From NCBI GenBank assembly GCA_020736575.1, contig JAGPYM010000039.1, positions 124,001 through 188,000 of the forward strand: 64,000 nt of DNA, given 5' to 3'. The position numbers and the translations under genes are program-made. Shown here in pieces: positions 41,190 to 51,106 of this stretch. The notes under the pieces are model-generated. The model was not told the origin of the DNA, made no database searches, and saw only the letters and a list, made by a program, of their open reading frames with translations. This DNA comes from Thelonectria olida. Taxonomy: Eukaryota > Ascomycota > Sordariomycetes > Hypocreales > Nectriaceae. The first letter of the stretch is position 1. Each line of letters opens with the position of its first letter.

Positions 41190-41405
41190 TATAACTCTGC
41201 TTTCGATATGCCTAGCCTCGGCATCATGCTCCTCGAGGTCGCGCTCTAGATGCTGGCCGAAGTAGCCAAAGGCAAGACCTCACGACTCAATACTTCTGGG
41301 GAAGAAGAAGAAGCGCTGCATGATTGATCGTCACGGCTGGCCCTTTTTTTTGAGATGATGGGCGAGGTGTATCGGAGGTTTGCATTGAGGAACTCGTTCA
41401 ACTGA
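41190..41405 (+). pseudogene. decayed C-terminal fragment of a HeLo/kinase-like gene
   Basis: The frame from 41190 reads FDMPSLGIMLLEVAL, stop, MLAEVAKGKTS. After a frame change, 41337-41405 reads LALFFEMMGEVYRRFALR, stop. These phrases parallel the C-lobe of the pseudokinase at 892-2646 (FDQYQLGCLLLEIGRW then LATEMGEIYCNVV). The in-frame TAG at 41247 stands where that gene has a tryptophan codon, as expected from a TGG-to-TAG change. Only about 70 residues survive and no start or N-domain was found. It is evidence that this gene family has had at least one other local copy. Confidence 0.5.
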
Positions 41406-42512
41406 AGGGAGCAAGACAGCATCTTGTCGTCTCCGCAGAGGCGAAGAACGATCGGTTTGTTAAGGGTGTATTTATCTCACACCCAAAAAATTGGCAAAAT
41501 CGATAGAAATGGATCAGCATCAGTAGTGGCTCTTGCTCCAGAAGGCATCTTTTTATGGTTTGATTCTCAAACGTTGCGCTTATTGCAAAGTTCAGTAATG
41601 GTAGTAGATATGAGTTGGCTTGGCTACTATGGTCATTAACGAGAATGGGTTCATCGCTATAACTGTGCTTGGCATATTATGCAATGTGACGTTGGATGTG
41701 CGCTTTGTTTGTATCAATTACAAGTATCATGCTGGTCCGATGATTCGTTACTTGAGAACTGGACCCAATATGGCCCTGCAGTAACGGATTTACCGATGCA
41801 TTCAGCCAACAGTCACGCGCTTGAGGGACGATGCATCGAATGAAGGCCAGAGGCAGGGCAGTGTTGGGGACTGGCATATGCAGGGTTGCCAATAGCGCAG
41901 AGTAGCACACGAGAGAGTCTACATGTATGCTACGTTAAGCAATAACGAATCACAATGAATCACAATGAATCCACCCGTGATCTAGATGTAGTTGAAGATG
42001 CTGCGCGGGATCGGGCTGGTCCGTCGAATACGGGGCTGCGCCTTATTCCCAGCAGTTACAGAAGCATGCTGGCGTGATTGTTGCGGGGGATCTGCATATG
42101 CGTGCAGCCAACACTCGTTCTAGAAGCCAACGTCGATCGACCGACAAGGATTCCCATGGTAGGGAGCTTCGTAACTGCAATAATTTACTGGTCATACTGC
42201 GTGCCGGTGTGCCAGCCACCAACGGAGGAACGAGCGTTACGATGCGCGTTGAGTCCTTGTTGCGATGGACTGGTGACGGATGACTGCCATAGACCAAAAA
42301 TAGACAACACAATACGGTGTGCTCAGAAGACAGAAGATAAAACCTTGAGAATCTCGAGTTAATCAAGCATATAAGAGCAACTTGTTCACGTTGGGATCCA
42401 AATCTTTTCCCCATCAGCCTCAACTCATCTACATCAATCACTTGAACAACCACAACTACAACTTTCATCACTCAAACACTTACAACCAACCACTTCCATC
42501 TTCAACATCATC
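41406..42512. other. intergenic region, no intact gene
   Basis: Stop-rich and AT-rich, ending in the long CA/TC-rich leader of the small secreted protein gene (about 42400-42512). It includes the short direct repeat at 41948. Confidence 0.4.
41948..41972. repeat. short direct repeat
   Basis: GAATCACAAT occurs twice in tandem (41948-41957, 41958-41967) followed by GAATC. Too short to indicate a function. Confidence 0.6.
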
Positions 42513-42911
42513 ATGCAATTCACCAGCTTCTTCAGCGCCGCCGTCGCTCTCGCCACTGCTGCAACCGCCGCTCCCATGGAAGCTCGCAAGGCCTCTGGGC
42601 TTGCGGTCGTCAACCTCGTTGCCGTCACCAGCACTGACATCAGATACCAGACGATGCGGGACATCTCTGTTGAGTTCGGCAAGCTCACCTACATTGAAAA
42701 CGTCGAGGTCACCGAAATCCGCGTCAAGGATGTCACCATCACCGGCAAGGACATCCCCAAGCCCAAGGTCGACAATGTTGTCTGCCAGCGCTACCTCAAC
42801 GAGCATGGCACCAAGGCTGGCAGCGAGCTCTTCACCAAAAAGACTCCTGCCTTGATTGCCACTAACGCCATTCCCTTGAACTGGCTCTTGTGCTACGTCG
42901 TCAAGAACTAG
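42513..42911 (+). CDS. small secreted protein, effector-like
   Basis: Single-exon gene of 132 residues. The N-terminus is a clear signal peptide (MQFTSFFSAAVALATAATAA), with cleavage expected near APMEA. The mature ~110 residues contain alternating Val/Ile-rich strands (LAVVNLVAVTSTDI, DISVEFGKLTYIENVEVTEI, VKDVTITGKDI) and only two cysteines (NVVCQRY and LLCYVV), which could form one disulfide. A beta-rich, small, secreted protein of this size is typical of fungal effectors, adhesins or antimicrobial proteins, but no family was recognised. The leader before the ATG is a long CA/TC-rich tract, often seen before highly expressed fungal secreted genes. Expression and role are inferred, not shown. 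Confidence 0.8.
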   Translation: MQFTSFFSAAVALATAATAAPMEARKASGLAVVNLVAVTSTDIRYQTMRDISVEFGKLTYIENVEVTEIRVKDVTITGKDIPKPKVDNVVCQRYLNEHGTKAGSELFTKKTPALIATNAIPLNWLLCYVVKN

Positions 42912-43610
42912 AGTGCGAGATGAGATCGGATAGCATGGCTTGGGAATGGTTTCAGAGAACTTATAGAATGGTTATAGGGTGTTAATAGAATGAGGTATAC
43001 ACGCAGTTTGTTGGGCAAGTTAGACATTTAGACTTTGTTTCCGCTTACTGATAGCCCATCCCTTTCCACTGTAGTTCTATAGATGTTGCAACACTGGCAG
43101 CCAAGTTACTGAGTTAATCTCCTAGTCTCGAGATTCCGTGACCCCAACAACTAAACCATTGTCGTGAAAGAGAGCGAAAGAGGTTGTCTCCATAGGGCGC
43201 TGCGGCTTAGTAACTTGGAAGTCAAAGGCACAGAAATTTACCAATGTCTTCGTTAATACGTAGTCAATCCCGAATGCTATTGGGTGATGTACCAAGTGAC
43301 AAGGGAAGAAAGCAAAGCCACAGCCAGTAGAGAAGAAGTTAATTGGGGAAACTGTAGAGGCATATCGACAGCTAGAGGTGCTATAATAGGAAATATCGTG
43401 ATGGATGACTTGCTACATATCCTGGTACTATCAAGCTTTGCCGACACCGAGCAAGCCAATGCGCATGTATGAAAGGCGCTGGGTACAGAATAGCGACACC
43501 CGTGATGCGAGTCCGACATAGAAACTCACACCCCCAAACCTAACCACTGCAGTGTGACCTTGCATTGATGCTATCATGCCTGTGCAGGATTGATCACTCT
43601 GCGCTGACTC
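42912..43610. other. intergenic region, no gene seen
   Basis: AT-rich 3' region of the small secreted protein gene. No coding frame or repeat supported. Confidence 0.4.
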
Positions 43611-44010
43611 TCAACGGATAGTCAAGTTCCTACATGCACCAAGCTGCGCTGAACCAGCTTCGCCGCTCCCACTGCTGAAACCTAAGCCACCTGGTTGCAC
43701 AGTCTCACTGAGATGGTCAACTACTATACGTCTCCAATATGCGATTGTGTCTTCAGAAACTTCACCTTGGCCCCGAAGCACATAACAAACCTTACCCTTG
43801 TTCTTCTGGTGAATTGCGAATGAGACGGAACTGGACCTGCCGAGAGATTCCACAACATCTTTTATCCGAACAGAGAATGATGCATTATCTATATCAGGAA
43901 ATAATAAATCCTCACTCCTTCTACCGTATGTCCCCCACACACCATATGCACTTCGGGTGACGGGGTGGACGGACACGAAGGAACAGGGCCGAAGTTGAGT
44001 TTATGGGTTC
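43611..44010 (-). pseudogene. ATG-less coding fragment, unrecognised
   Basis: The minus-strand frame, open from about 44010 to a stop at 43611, contains protein-like segments (SVRIKDVVESLGRSSSVSF, NKGKVCYVLRGQGEVSED, AYWRRIVVDHLSETV), but no methionine codon and no clear upstream exon. It is probably a 5'-truncated relic or a last exon. No family recognised. Confidence 0.3.
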
Positions 44011-44415
44011 TGTACGTGCGTGGTCACACAGGAAGAACTGGCGTTGTAGAGCTACTTAATAATATGGCAATCGTTGAGGCTTGTCAAGCGCTGACGAAGT
44101 GACTCGGCGCCTACACCTCCACCTATTCTTTATTACTCTATTCCAAGATGCACATTTCGCCTTACCATACCGACTTTATCAACTTTTATCTGTCTCCAAT
44201 CGACTTCATTATTCCTCACCTACTCTATCTGTTCCTGCCTACAGGTTTGCTCATAAAGTCGTCGCTCCAACTACGTCCCAATGATAATGCACTGCGCTGC
44301 CCTTAACCCAGCTGTACCCATCGTTTTAACCGCCATAACCCCACCCATTGTCGTTGGGCAATGATGAGAGAGTTGCCATTCACAGTCACGCCGCACGTGT
44401 AGTGAGGCACGACTC

Positions 44416-45187
44416 CTAATTCCTAGGGATGTGTCTTGGTGGCGGAAGCGGAGCGTTCTTTGTCATGTAGAGGCGATCAAGCGTGGTCATGGCGAGCTGT
44501 CCAGGGGTAGGGTTAGGGACTATGTCGCCATTGGCATCCTTGTACGGGCTGGCCTGTCGCTCGAAGGACGTCATCTGAATCTGGGAAGCATCGGCTGTGG
44601 TGTGGGGGACGGCAGTAGGTGCGATCAATGGCGCCCCGTACTCCTTTGCCGCAGCAGACCACAGCTGCACAAAGTAACTCTCCAAGATAGACTGGACACG
44701 GTCCGGAATTCCCTCAAAGGTGGGCACGCTTTGCAGGGCCGCATTGTCCAAGTCCAGAAGCAGCTGCTGAAGGCTGAAGGCAGTGTCAGAGAAGTTTCCA
44801 AGCCGATCCAGGATCTGCACCGTGTGAAGAGGTTGCTGGTTGAAGTAGGTCGTGCTAAGCCCCCCGTCGACGTTGGTGTTGATCATGTCGACACTCGTCA
44901 CGACATACCACGGCGACCCAGACGCTTGGCTCCAGACATTCCAGCTCCCCGGGGAGAACCCGCCACTGGGAACGTTCTGAGCAACCTGAAAGTCAGAGCA
45001 AAACATCCTAAAGGTCACATTATCGGCCCTGGTCCCGAGCTCCAAGATCGTAGGGAGCTTCTTGGGCATCACGCCCCTGGTCAAGCTAGAGTTGATACTG
45101 AGCTGAGTGGTCGATACCACGAAGCCATAGCCATAAATGGGGCTGGACAGATTGGACGAGGAAGCATCCAGGTTGAAAACGATGTGC
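44416..45187 (-). CDS. 3' exon of an unrecognised protein (5' part not found)
   Basis: A strong acceptor (GCACTTTCAG, ending at 45188) opens a frame that runs 256 codons to a stop at 44416. It reads as a folded protein: HIVFNLDASSSNLSSPIYGY, LPTILELGTRADNVTFRMF, GGFSPGSWNVWSQASGSPWY, SILESYFVQLWSAAAKEYG, and a C-terminus PLPPPRHIPRN. There are several N-glycosylation sequons and few cysteines, as in an exported or membrane-protein ectodomain. Upstream, to 46030 on this strand, I found no exon with a start codon or membrane helices, so the gene may be 5'-truncated or have small exons I missed. The complementary strand is also open over most of this stretch, but its translation is Arg-rich and not protein-like. 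Confidence 0.5.
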
Positions 45188-46076
45188 CTGAAAGTGCAAT
45201 AAGCGAGACGACGCGAAATGGAACAATGTTGGATAAGAAGGTTTAAAGATGCAATGGTAGCAACGAGGGGCGAGAACCCTTTGCAATTTATTATCTGATG
45301 GTAAAGGAAATAGCATGTCTTGGCGAGGCTCTTTTTGCTACTGCAAAGATGGCCAAGGACCTTTTCAAGTAAGGCGACCCATTACTTCAGCGCGCTGCAT
45401 GATAGAGTGCACAAGTCTGTGAACTTCAAGTTCTATCACCAAGTCTAGACTCGATTATAGCGGGGTAGTCTACAATCGATGGAGTGTGTCTCAGCTCATG
45501 GAAAGGCCGAGATAAGTGACAAGGTGTTCATCAAGGCATCTCGACGAGAGCTGGTTGGACCTGTGGAGGCGGAAGTACATGTCACGTTGGCACGAGCCTA
45601 TCACAGTCTCAAGCTATCGGCGCCCTTCGGGTTTCGGGGCAACTGAAGGAGCTCAACACATCTAGGCTGGACTTGCACCACCTGATAGCAGCAAGAACCC
45701 ACCGTGGCGATTGTGGTGGCTACGAACGCTTCAAGCATAATCTCTCTGAGCAACACCTACCGGGGGCCGCGGGCGTCCAGATTTGTCTTGTATGGCACAT
45801 ACACGACAGTCAGGTGAGACTATGTAAATAGAATCTGATTCACTCGTCTTCGGAGTACGAACCGTCTTCTGAATTATTGGGCTGGCCAGGTATCTGAGGT
45901 TGCCTATAAAAGCGGCGTGACATTGATCCGTTGCAGAGCATTGGCTATATATCTGATGCCAGCATCACTGGGCCACTATTATGCTCGTTGATTCCATTTT
46001 ATAACGCTCTCTCAAGTGATACTTTGCATCTCAATCATGATAAACGCAGATGAGTCCGATATCAATGCCGTTATAA
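45188..46076. other. intergenic or decayed region
   Basis: This should hold the 5' part of the gene ending at 44416, but stops occur in all minus-strand frames. No gene, RNA or repeat recognised. Confidence 0.35.
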
Positions 46077-47817
46077 TCAATACAGTGACAGATCCCAGTT
46101 CTTTTCCACTGATATGAACTATTAGACAAGCAGCAAGTACTATGGCACAGGGAACTTACACATGAGCTTGTCCCACCGCATATGAGAACCCGTTGCCTCC
46201 AATGCATCATTCCGCTGCCAGAGCTCAAGCAGAAAAGATTTCGAAGACTGAACATTCCCCATGGAATAGCGTTTCCTCATGTTTTCTAGCCAATCCATGA
46301 CAAATAGTCTTTCCTCAATGGTGCTTACAGAGCAACCAATAGTAAAGATGGGATGCAGTGTCGCTACACCTGGAGAAGCGTAATCTTGCAACCTTAGTTG
46401 TCGCAGGCAGTTAATTCCGGATCTTACCACGTCCTGGACCTCAGGGTCGGCTTGAGGCTTATCCAGTACTCTTTGGTAGAGCTGAAGGAGCGCAGTGTGA
46501 TGATAAACCTGGTTCAACAGCACAAAGTCGATGCAATGGGCATTCTGCTGAGATAGTGGGATCAAAGGGTCAAGCTTGTTGACCGGTTGCTTAGACATGG
46601 CCTTGATCTTGGATATTAGTCGGCTGCAGCGGCTACCGAGCATAGAACGCAGAACACGAATGGATTGGGGCGCTTCGACGTGACGTTGCTCAAGGTCCCG
46701 AATTGCATTCGCCTCCTGGACCAAATCGTTAATCTCCCGAAATATTGGCAGTAGATCAGTGGAAAAGCCATCAAACAGATCAATATACTCCGATTCTAAC
46801 ATCTTTATGTCGTCCAAATCCGTTCCTAGAAGGGGGGACGGCAGGGCTTGTTGCGCGGACGAAAGCGCATTCGCTCGTAGGGATCGGCACCATCGCCACA
46901 AAAAGAGCCTTGTTGATGATGTTGATTTGGTAGAATTCGGGGCGAAGCTATCAAGCGAGGCAGCGGCGCCGTTGAGATGCATTCTCCAGGTGCCCAGCTT
47001 TCTGCCTCCAGCCAAGATCTCGGTAAGACACAGTATCAACGCAGTAGCAACGTAGACATCATCGACTTCAGCATTTTCGCTGGCTAGTTTCTGTCTCAAA
47101 TGGTAAATGCAGGTCTGATAAAGGTGTGCAAAGCGTATATCGCTCTCGGGTGAAGTAAGTGAGTCCCGATGAACCAGGGCAGAGGTGAGAATAGCGGCGA
47201 GGAGGCAAGTTCCGTGAGTCGAGTCCAGAGCCAAAGGCAGAAAGTTGGAACAGAAGCTCGCGTGCTGGACTGGGTGGATAGAGAAACAGGGGGTGAGGTT
47301 TCGTGCGAAATGGTCGATTAGAGACCGATGTTCTGTGGACATCCAAGATAACCAGTCTGGAGTCAGTTCAAGGGGGTTGGGCGTGGAAGAGTCGATGCGA
47401 AGGGGTGGGCTGCCAGATCTAGCAATGGTATCGCATTCACTAGAACGCGTGGACGGCGCAGGCTGCGTCGAAGAATACACGAATGGTGATGTCCCTGCTT
47501 GGGCTAGATAACGTTAACTCTGCCTGCCCTTGAACGACTTTAGAGATGTCCTCACCTGTAGAGGTGCTACTCCCAGTCGAATTGACCAGCACCACACCAG
47601 CCCCCAACGTCTTCCCAAAAGAGGACTTCCCAAACGGGCGTCCGCCCCATGACAGATTCTTTTTGTACGAGCATGTCTTGCCCACGCTCAGGCAATTGTC
47701 ACAGTGTGGGCGTCGCTCGTCGCATTTGCGATGTAAACGCCGGCACTCGCGGCAGCCTTGTCGCGACCTGGTTGGCTTTGCTGAGCCGCCGCTTTTAGCA
47801 GGCCTGGATTCACTCAT
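46077..47817 (-). CDS. Zn2Cys6 transcription factor with fungal_trans_2-type domain
   Basis: Three exons: 47817-47556, 47494-46160 and 46108-46077, giving 542 residues. The zinc cluster is RQGCRECRRLHRKCDERRPH followed by CDNC (cysteines 22, 25, 32, 39, 42, 49). The 61-nt first intron (GTGAGG donor, CAAGCAG acceptor) removes an alternative tail and joins GSSTSTG to TSPFVYSST. The second exon carries the helical regulatory domain of the Pro1-like group (LLAAILTSALVHRDS, LILCLTEILAGGRKLGTWRM). The last intron (51 nt) and a 10-codon exon give KLMLEKNWDLSLY, the usual ending of this family; without it the protein would end in an atypical KFPVP. It is a nuclear regulator. It is divergent from the VOC-fold gene at 48290 (472 bp between starts), a likely target. 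Confidence 0.9.
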
Positions 47818-48289
47818 GGAGACGGAGATTTCTGAGGAGGATGACTGGCTTGGATATTCTGTTTGACATGGCTCAAGTTGGCAAGTTTGGGATGTGAGAT
47901 CCTCTCCTCGTCTTGGCTGATCCGGCCGGTTACCTAAGCACGTTCCTCGCTCACTTGGACGGGCTTTGATTCGACGGACAAGGACAAGAGGACAAGGGTC
48001 GGGAGCCACAGCCTATACTTTCTTAAAAGGGCTTAGCTGGCTGCTCCGTCCTCACGTCATTTCCGCCCATGCCCTGGTCATGTAGTCGCATGTCTCGCTC
48101 ACTCAGAGGCGGTACTGCTGTAAAGTATGTGATGAGACATTGACTATAAAAATGTCTTTACTCTGGGTTATGTTCGCAGAACTCGTTCCTTCGTTATTTA
48201 GAGCAAGGATTCACGACCCAGCCCAGCAGAAGAACTTGTCCTTCTCTCCCTCACGCTCGCATCGTCACTCATCAGCGTCCTAAGTCGCA
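47818..48289. promoter_or_regulatory. shared promoter of regulator and VOC-fold gene
   Basis: Divergent promoter region of 472 bp. A TATAAAAA at 48145-48152 serves the plus-strand gene (138 bp before its ATG). No defendable zinc-cluster binding site was identified. Confidence 0.5.
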
Positions 48290-48811
48290 ATGGATGTAGC
48301 CACCGACGCAAAATGCAACCAGCTCAGTCCCTTCCTCGGCAAAGTTGTGGAAATCTGCATCGTCTCTTCTGACTGCAGAAAAACCATATCTGGACTCTCA
48401 AGCCTCGGCATTGGCCCCTTCCAAGTCTTTGAGTTCAATGCAACAACCGTTTCTGATCGCGAATACCATGGCCAAGCCGCCGATTTTGAGCTGCTAGTTG
48501 CTTTTGCTTCCCAGGGTGATGTTGTCTGGGAGATTATGCAACCCGTTGCCGGGCCGTCTATTATGCGCGAGTTCCTTGACAGCCGCGGGGAGGGTATTCA
48601 TCACGTCGCGTTCGATTGTCACCATATACCTCCGCAGCAGCGGAGGGAGGAATTCCAGAGACGAGGATATGGGGTCGTACAGTCGGGAACCTGGCATGGA
48701 AAGAAGGGCACCTGCGAATTCATGTTCTTCGACACCGAGGGGGCCATAGGGACGTGCTTCGAGTCATATGCTTTTTCAGACGATTGGGAGGACCCAGAGG
48801 AAGCAACGTGA
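48290..48811 (+). CDS. VOC/glyoxalase-fold protein
   Basis: Single-exon gene of 173 residues with the vicinal-oxygen-chelate fold of glyoxalase I, methylmalonyl-CoA epimerase and extradiol dioxygenases. Two repeats are visible. The first starts FLGKVVEICIVSSDCRKTIS, GIGPFQVFEF; the second has GEGIHHVAFDC (metal-ligand His) and ends GTCFESY (metal-ligand Glu). DVVWEIMQP supplies the first-half Glu-bearing strand. Members bind a divalent metal and act on small metabolites; the spacing is closest to the epimerase/lactoylglutathione-lyase-like group. The exact reaction is unknown. It is cytosolic, with no signal peptide. It is divergent from the Zn2Cys6 regulator, suggesting substrate-specific induction by inference. 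Confidence 0.85.
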   Translation: MDVATDAKCNQLSPFLGKVVEICIVSSDCRKTISGLSSLGIGPFQVFEFNATTVSDREYHGQAADFELLVAFASQGDVVWEIMQPVAGPSIMREFLDSRGEGIHHVAFDCHHIPPQQRREEFQRRGYGVVQSGTWHGKKGTCEFMFFDTEGAIGTCFESYAFSDDWEDPEEAT

Positions 48812-49619
48812 TATTCTCTGTGATATTAAAGGGAAAGAAGACTCTGCATTAGATAATAAGATAGGGTACAAACAAGCAGATGCCTGTTATCCTAACAACT
48901 AAATCTCTAACCGAATGGCTTCCTTGACTGTGCAGACTGTGGATTACGGTAGGATGAGCTTCTTTGTTTGGTGTCGCGTACCAATGTTTCAGGTTGTGCC
49001 TGGGAAACTGCCTGTTTTGGACTCGGTCCATCAGATAAACAAGGGCTGTAGAGTTAGGGTCAGACTTTGGTGGACTTTTTGAATTCAAAGACGAAGGATT
49101 GGCTGTTTCACTTTGCCCTTCTACACCATGAGGGTGCATGATGCCGAATCGGGGCCTATTTCATTATCGGCGACTACCTACCTATTACAGTAATCGGCGA
49201 AAGGGAGGAGTCTTGGTCAACGCTTACGTCGCCGAGCTGAAGTGGATTGCCCATCGAGAAGGCCCTCCTCAAGCTTCCATTTGCAGCGAACGTGAAGACT
49301 ACCACACGGCACGAGAAGTTACTCAGGGGCTTGAGGAAGTCTCCCATGAGTGGCACTCAGCGTTGAGCGGGTGGGCACCATGCGAGCAGTGGGAGGTCTC
49401 CAATATAGAATGCCTTTCCGTCTGACATGGCCATGGAGATTAAATCGCCGACATGTACTGGGTCGTGGACTTGGAGTGCATGGAAACAGGCTTGTTGCAT
49501 GTATTTAACTTGACAACTGCCCCTTCTTCATGTCGTCTTCAGCCTGGCATTTGCAGTCAGCCATTCAACCCAACCATTCTCGTCGCCTTAAACATTACCA
49601 CCACCTTGATACTCCCAAG
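48812..49619. other. intergenic region, no gene seen
   Basis: The 3' end of the VOC gene and the promoter of the secreted-protein gene. Nothing else recognised. Confidence 0.45.
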
Positions 49620-50375
49620 ATGGCCGCCATCTTCGTCATTCTCGCTTCTCTTGTCAGTCTCGGCTCGGCCCTCGTCGGAAACGACTGGACCATCGAGAAC
49701 GTCCAGGATGCAGGCCTACAGGACATCACATTCCCGTTCAACATGGCCAAGGCCCCCCATGTGACAGGCTATTACTTTGCACAGCAGTACAACTTTGTCA
49801 ACGTCGACCAAATCGGCTACACCGGCCTTCAACCACGCGAAGACAAGAATGGGCAAAGCATCGTCCACGGTGTCTTCTCCTCTTTCCAAGGTGGCACCAC
49901 GAGCGACCATCCCAATTGCTCCGACGGCGCAGACGGCGGCCCCGGTGTCAGCTGTGCGGTGGAGATTGTCGGAGACTACAGCCACACGTATAACTGCGTC
50001 GTTGAGAACATTGGCGACACCACCTGGAGAGGAAGTCTCGTCGATACCGTGACGGGTGAATCCGTCGTCATTGGCCTGTGGTCGCTGCCTGCTGGGGCTG
50101 GAGGCATCAAGGGCTCGCAGGGAGGCTTTGTGGAATACTACCCTTGGAACGATGGGAAGGAACATGGTTGCGATACACTTCCTTGGACTGAGGCGACTTT
50201 TGGGAGTCCTTTTTCATCAACCGAGGGCGTCGGCAACGGCAGCATCCCCAGCGTGTACGAGTATGGAGGCTGTGAAGGCAAGGCTGGCTTTTCGAAGGAA
50301 GAGACTTCTGGTGGATGGGATATCAAGGTTGGTTTCAGCAAGTCGTCGCCTTGCAAGGTCCAGCGCCACGGCTAA
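49620..50375 (+). CDS. secreted protein with DUF3472-like architecture
   Basis: Single-exon gene of 251 residues from the ATG of MAAIFVILASLVSLGSALVG, a signal peptide; an upstream in-frame ATG at 49530 adds a non-signal leader and is rejected. The mature part contains ITFPFNMAKAPHVTGYYF, AQQYNF and VDQIGYTGLQPRED, HGVFSSFQGGTTSDHPNC, then CAVEIVGDYSHTYNC and a C-terminal Cys-containing domain (EYGGCEGKAGF, SSPCKVQ). The GYTGLQPR and VFSSF elements resemble the DUF3472/carbohydrate-interacting proteins found in bacteria and fungi. Several cysteine pairs support disulfides. It is probably extracellular, with unknown activity, perhaps cell-wall or host-sugar binding by inference. Confidence 0.8.
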   Translation: MAAIFVILASLVSLGSALVGNDWTIENVQDAGLQDITFPFNMAKAPHVTGYYFAQQYNFVNVDQIGYTGLQPREDKNGQSIVHGVFSSFQGGTTSDHPNCSDGADGGPGVSCAVEIVGDYSHTYNCVVENIGDTTWRGSLVDTVTGESVVIGLWSLPAGAGGIKGSQGGFVEYYPWNDGKEHGCDTLPWTEATFGSPFSSTEGVGNGSIPSVYEYGGCEGKAGFSKEETSGGWDIKVGFSKSSPCKVQRHG

Positions 50376-51106
50376 GGTGGCAATAGACGGTTGTACGGAA
50401 TCTATCATGGTGAATCTGAGTAGATAGAGGCTGATATGAATAGATAATTGTACATATACGCTGCAGTAGATATTTGTTACAATTTTGGAATAGTATTCAT
50501 GAAGAAAACAGTGCAAAGGTTCTCTATGAATACCTGCAGTTGGACCGAGGCCAACGAGCCTCGAGAAGATGGACCGCATTATGCCATAGAGTCCTACAGA
50601 CACCATCAGCCAAAATATTGACTCGACCAACAAACTTCCAACAAATAAAGAATTGGCCAGCCTGTACCTTTGCCATATTGGCGCAGCGGTCAGCCCAACA
50701 GATGGAGGCGGGGACATCGGGGACGGCGAGCACACACTGAACGCGTCAAGACAAAAGGACAATCCAAAGTGCATTTGACAAAAGACCATTGAGGGCGTGA
50801 GGTACGTACTAGTCAGCCTCACTTATTCACCGTGGTCGAGTTTTATTCGCCAGACGAAAAGTCCCATGCATATTGTGGCTGTTCCATGGGCACACAACCG
50901 ATACCTTAGACCAAGTTTGACCTCAAAGTGCAAATGACCACGTCATCAAGAGCTGTCTTTCTGATGGCTAGGAAAAACGTACAAGACGGAGGCTCTCACA
51001 TTTTGAGGGTTCAGAATTCGCCAATCTACCTTTTTCTTTTTACCTCCGAGCCGGTCATTGTACGTCATCTCTTTGAGCTTCGACTTGTTTTATTCATCTC
51101 AGCACC
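50376..51106. other. intergenic region, no gene seen
   Basis: A minus-strand open frame (50217-50822) overlapping the end of the secreted-protein gene contains hydrophobic stretches but is mostly a shadow. No other feature supported. Confidence 0.45.

Noticed and set aside
44431..45246. 271-codon plus-strand frame
   Set aside because: It is the complement of the better minus-strand exon, and its translation is Arg/Gly/His-rich without structure.
50217..50822. 201-codon minus-strand frame with hydrophobic stretches
   Set aside because: A third of it is the shadow of the secreted-protein gene, and the rest has no coherent membrane topology.
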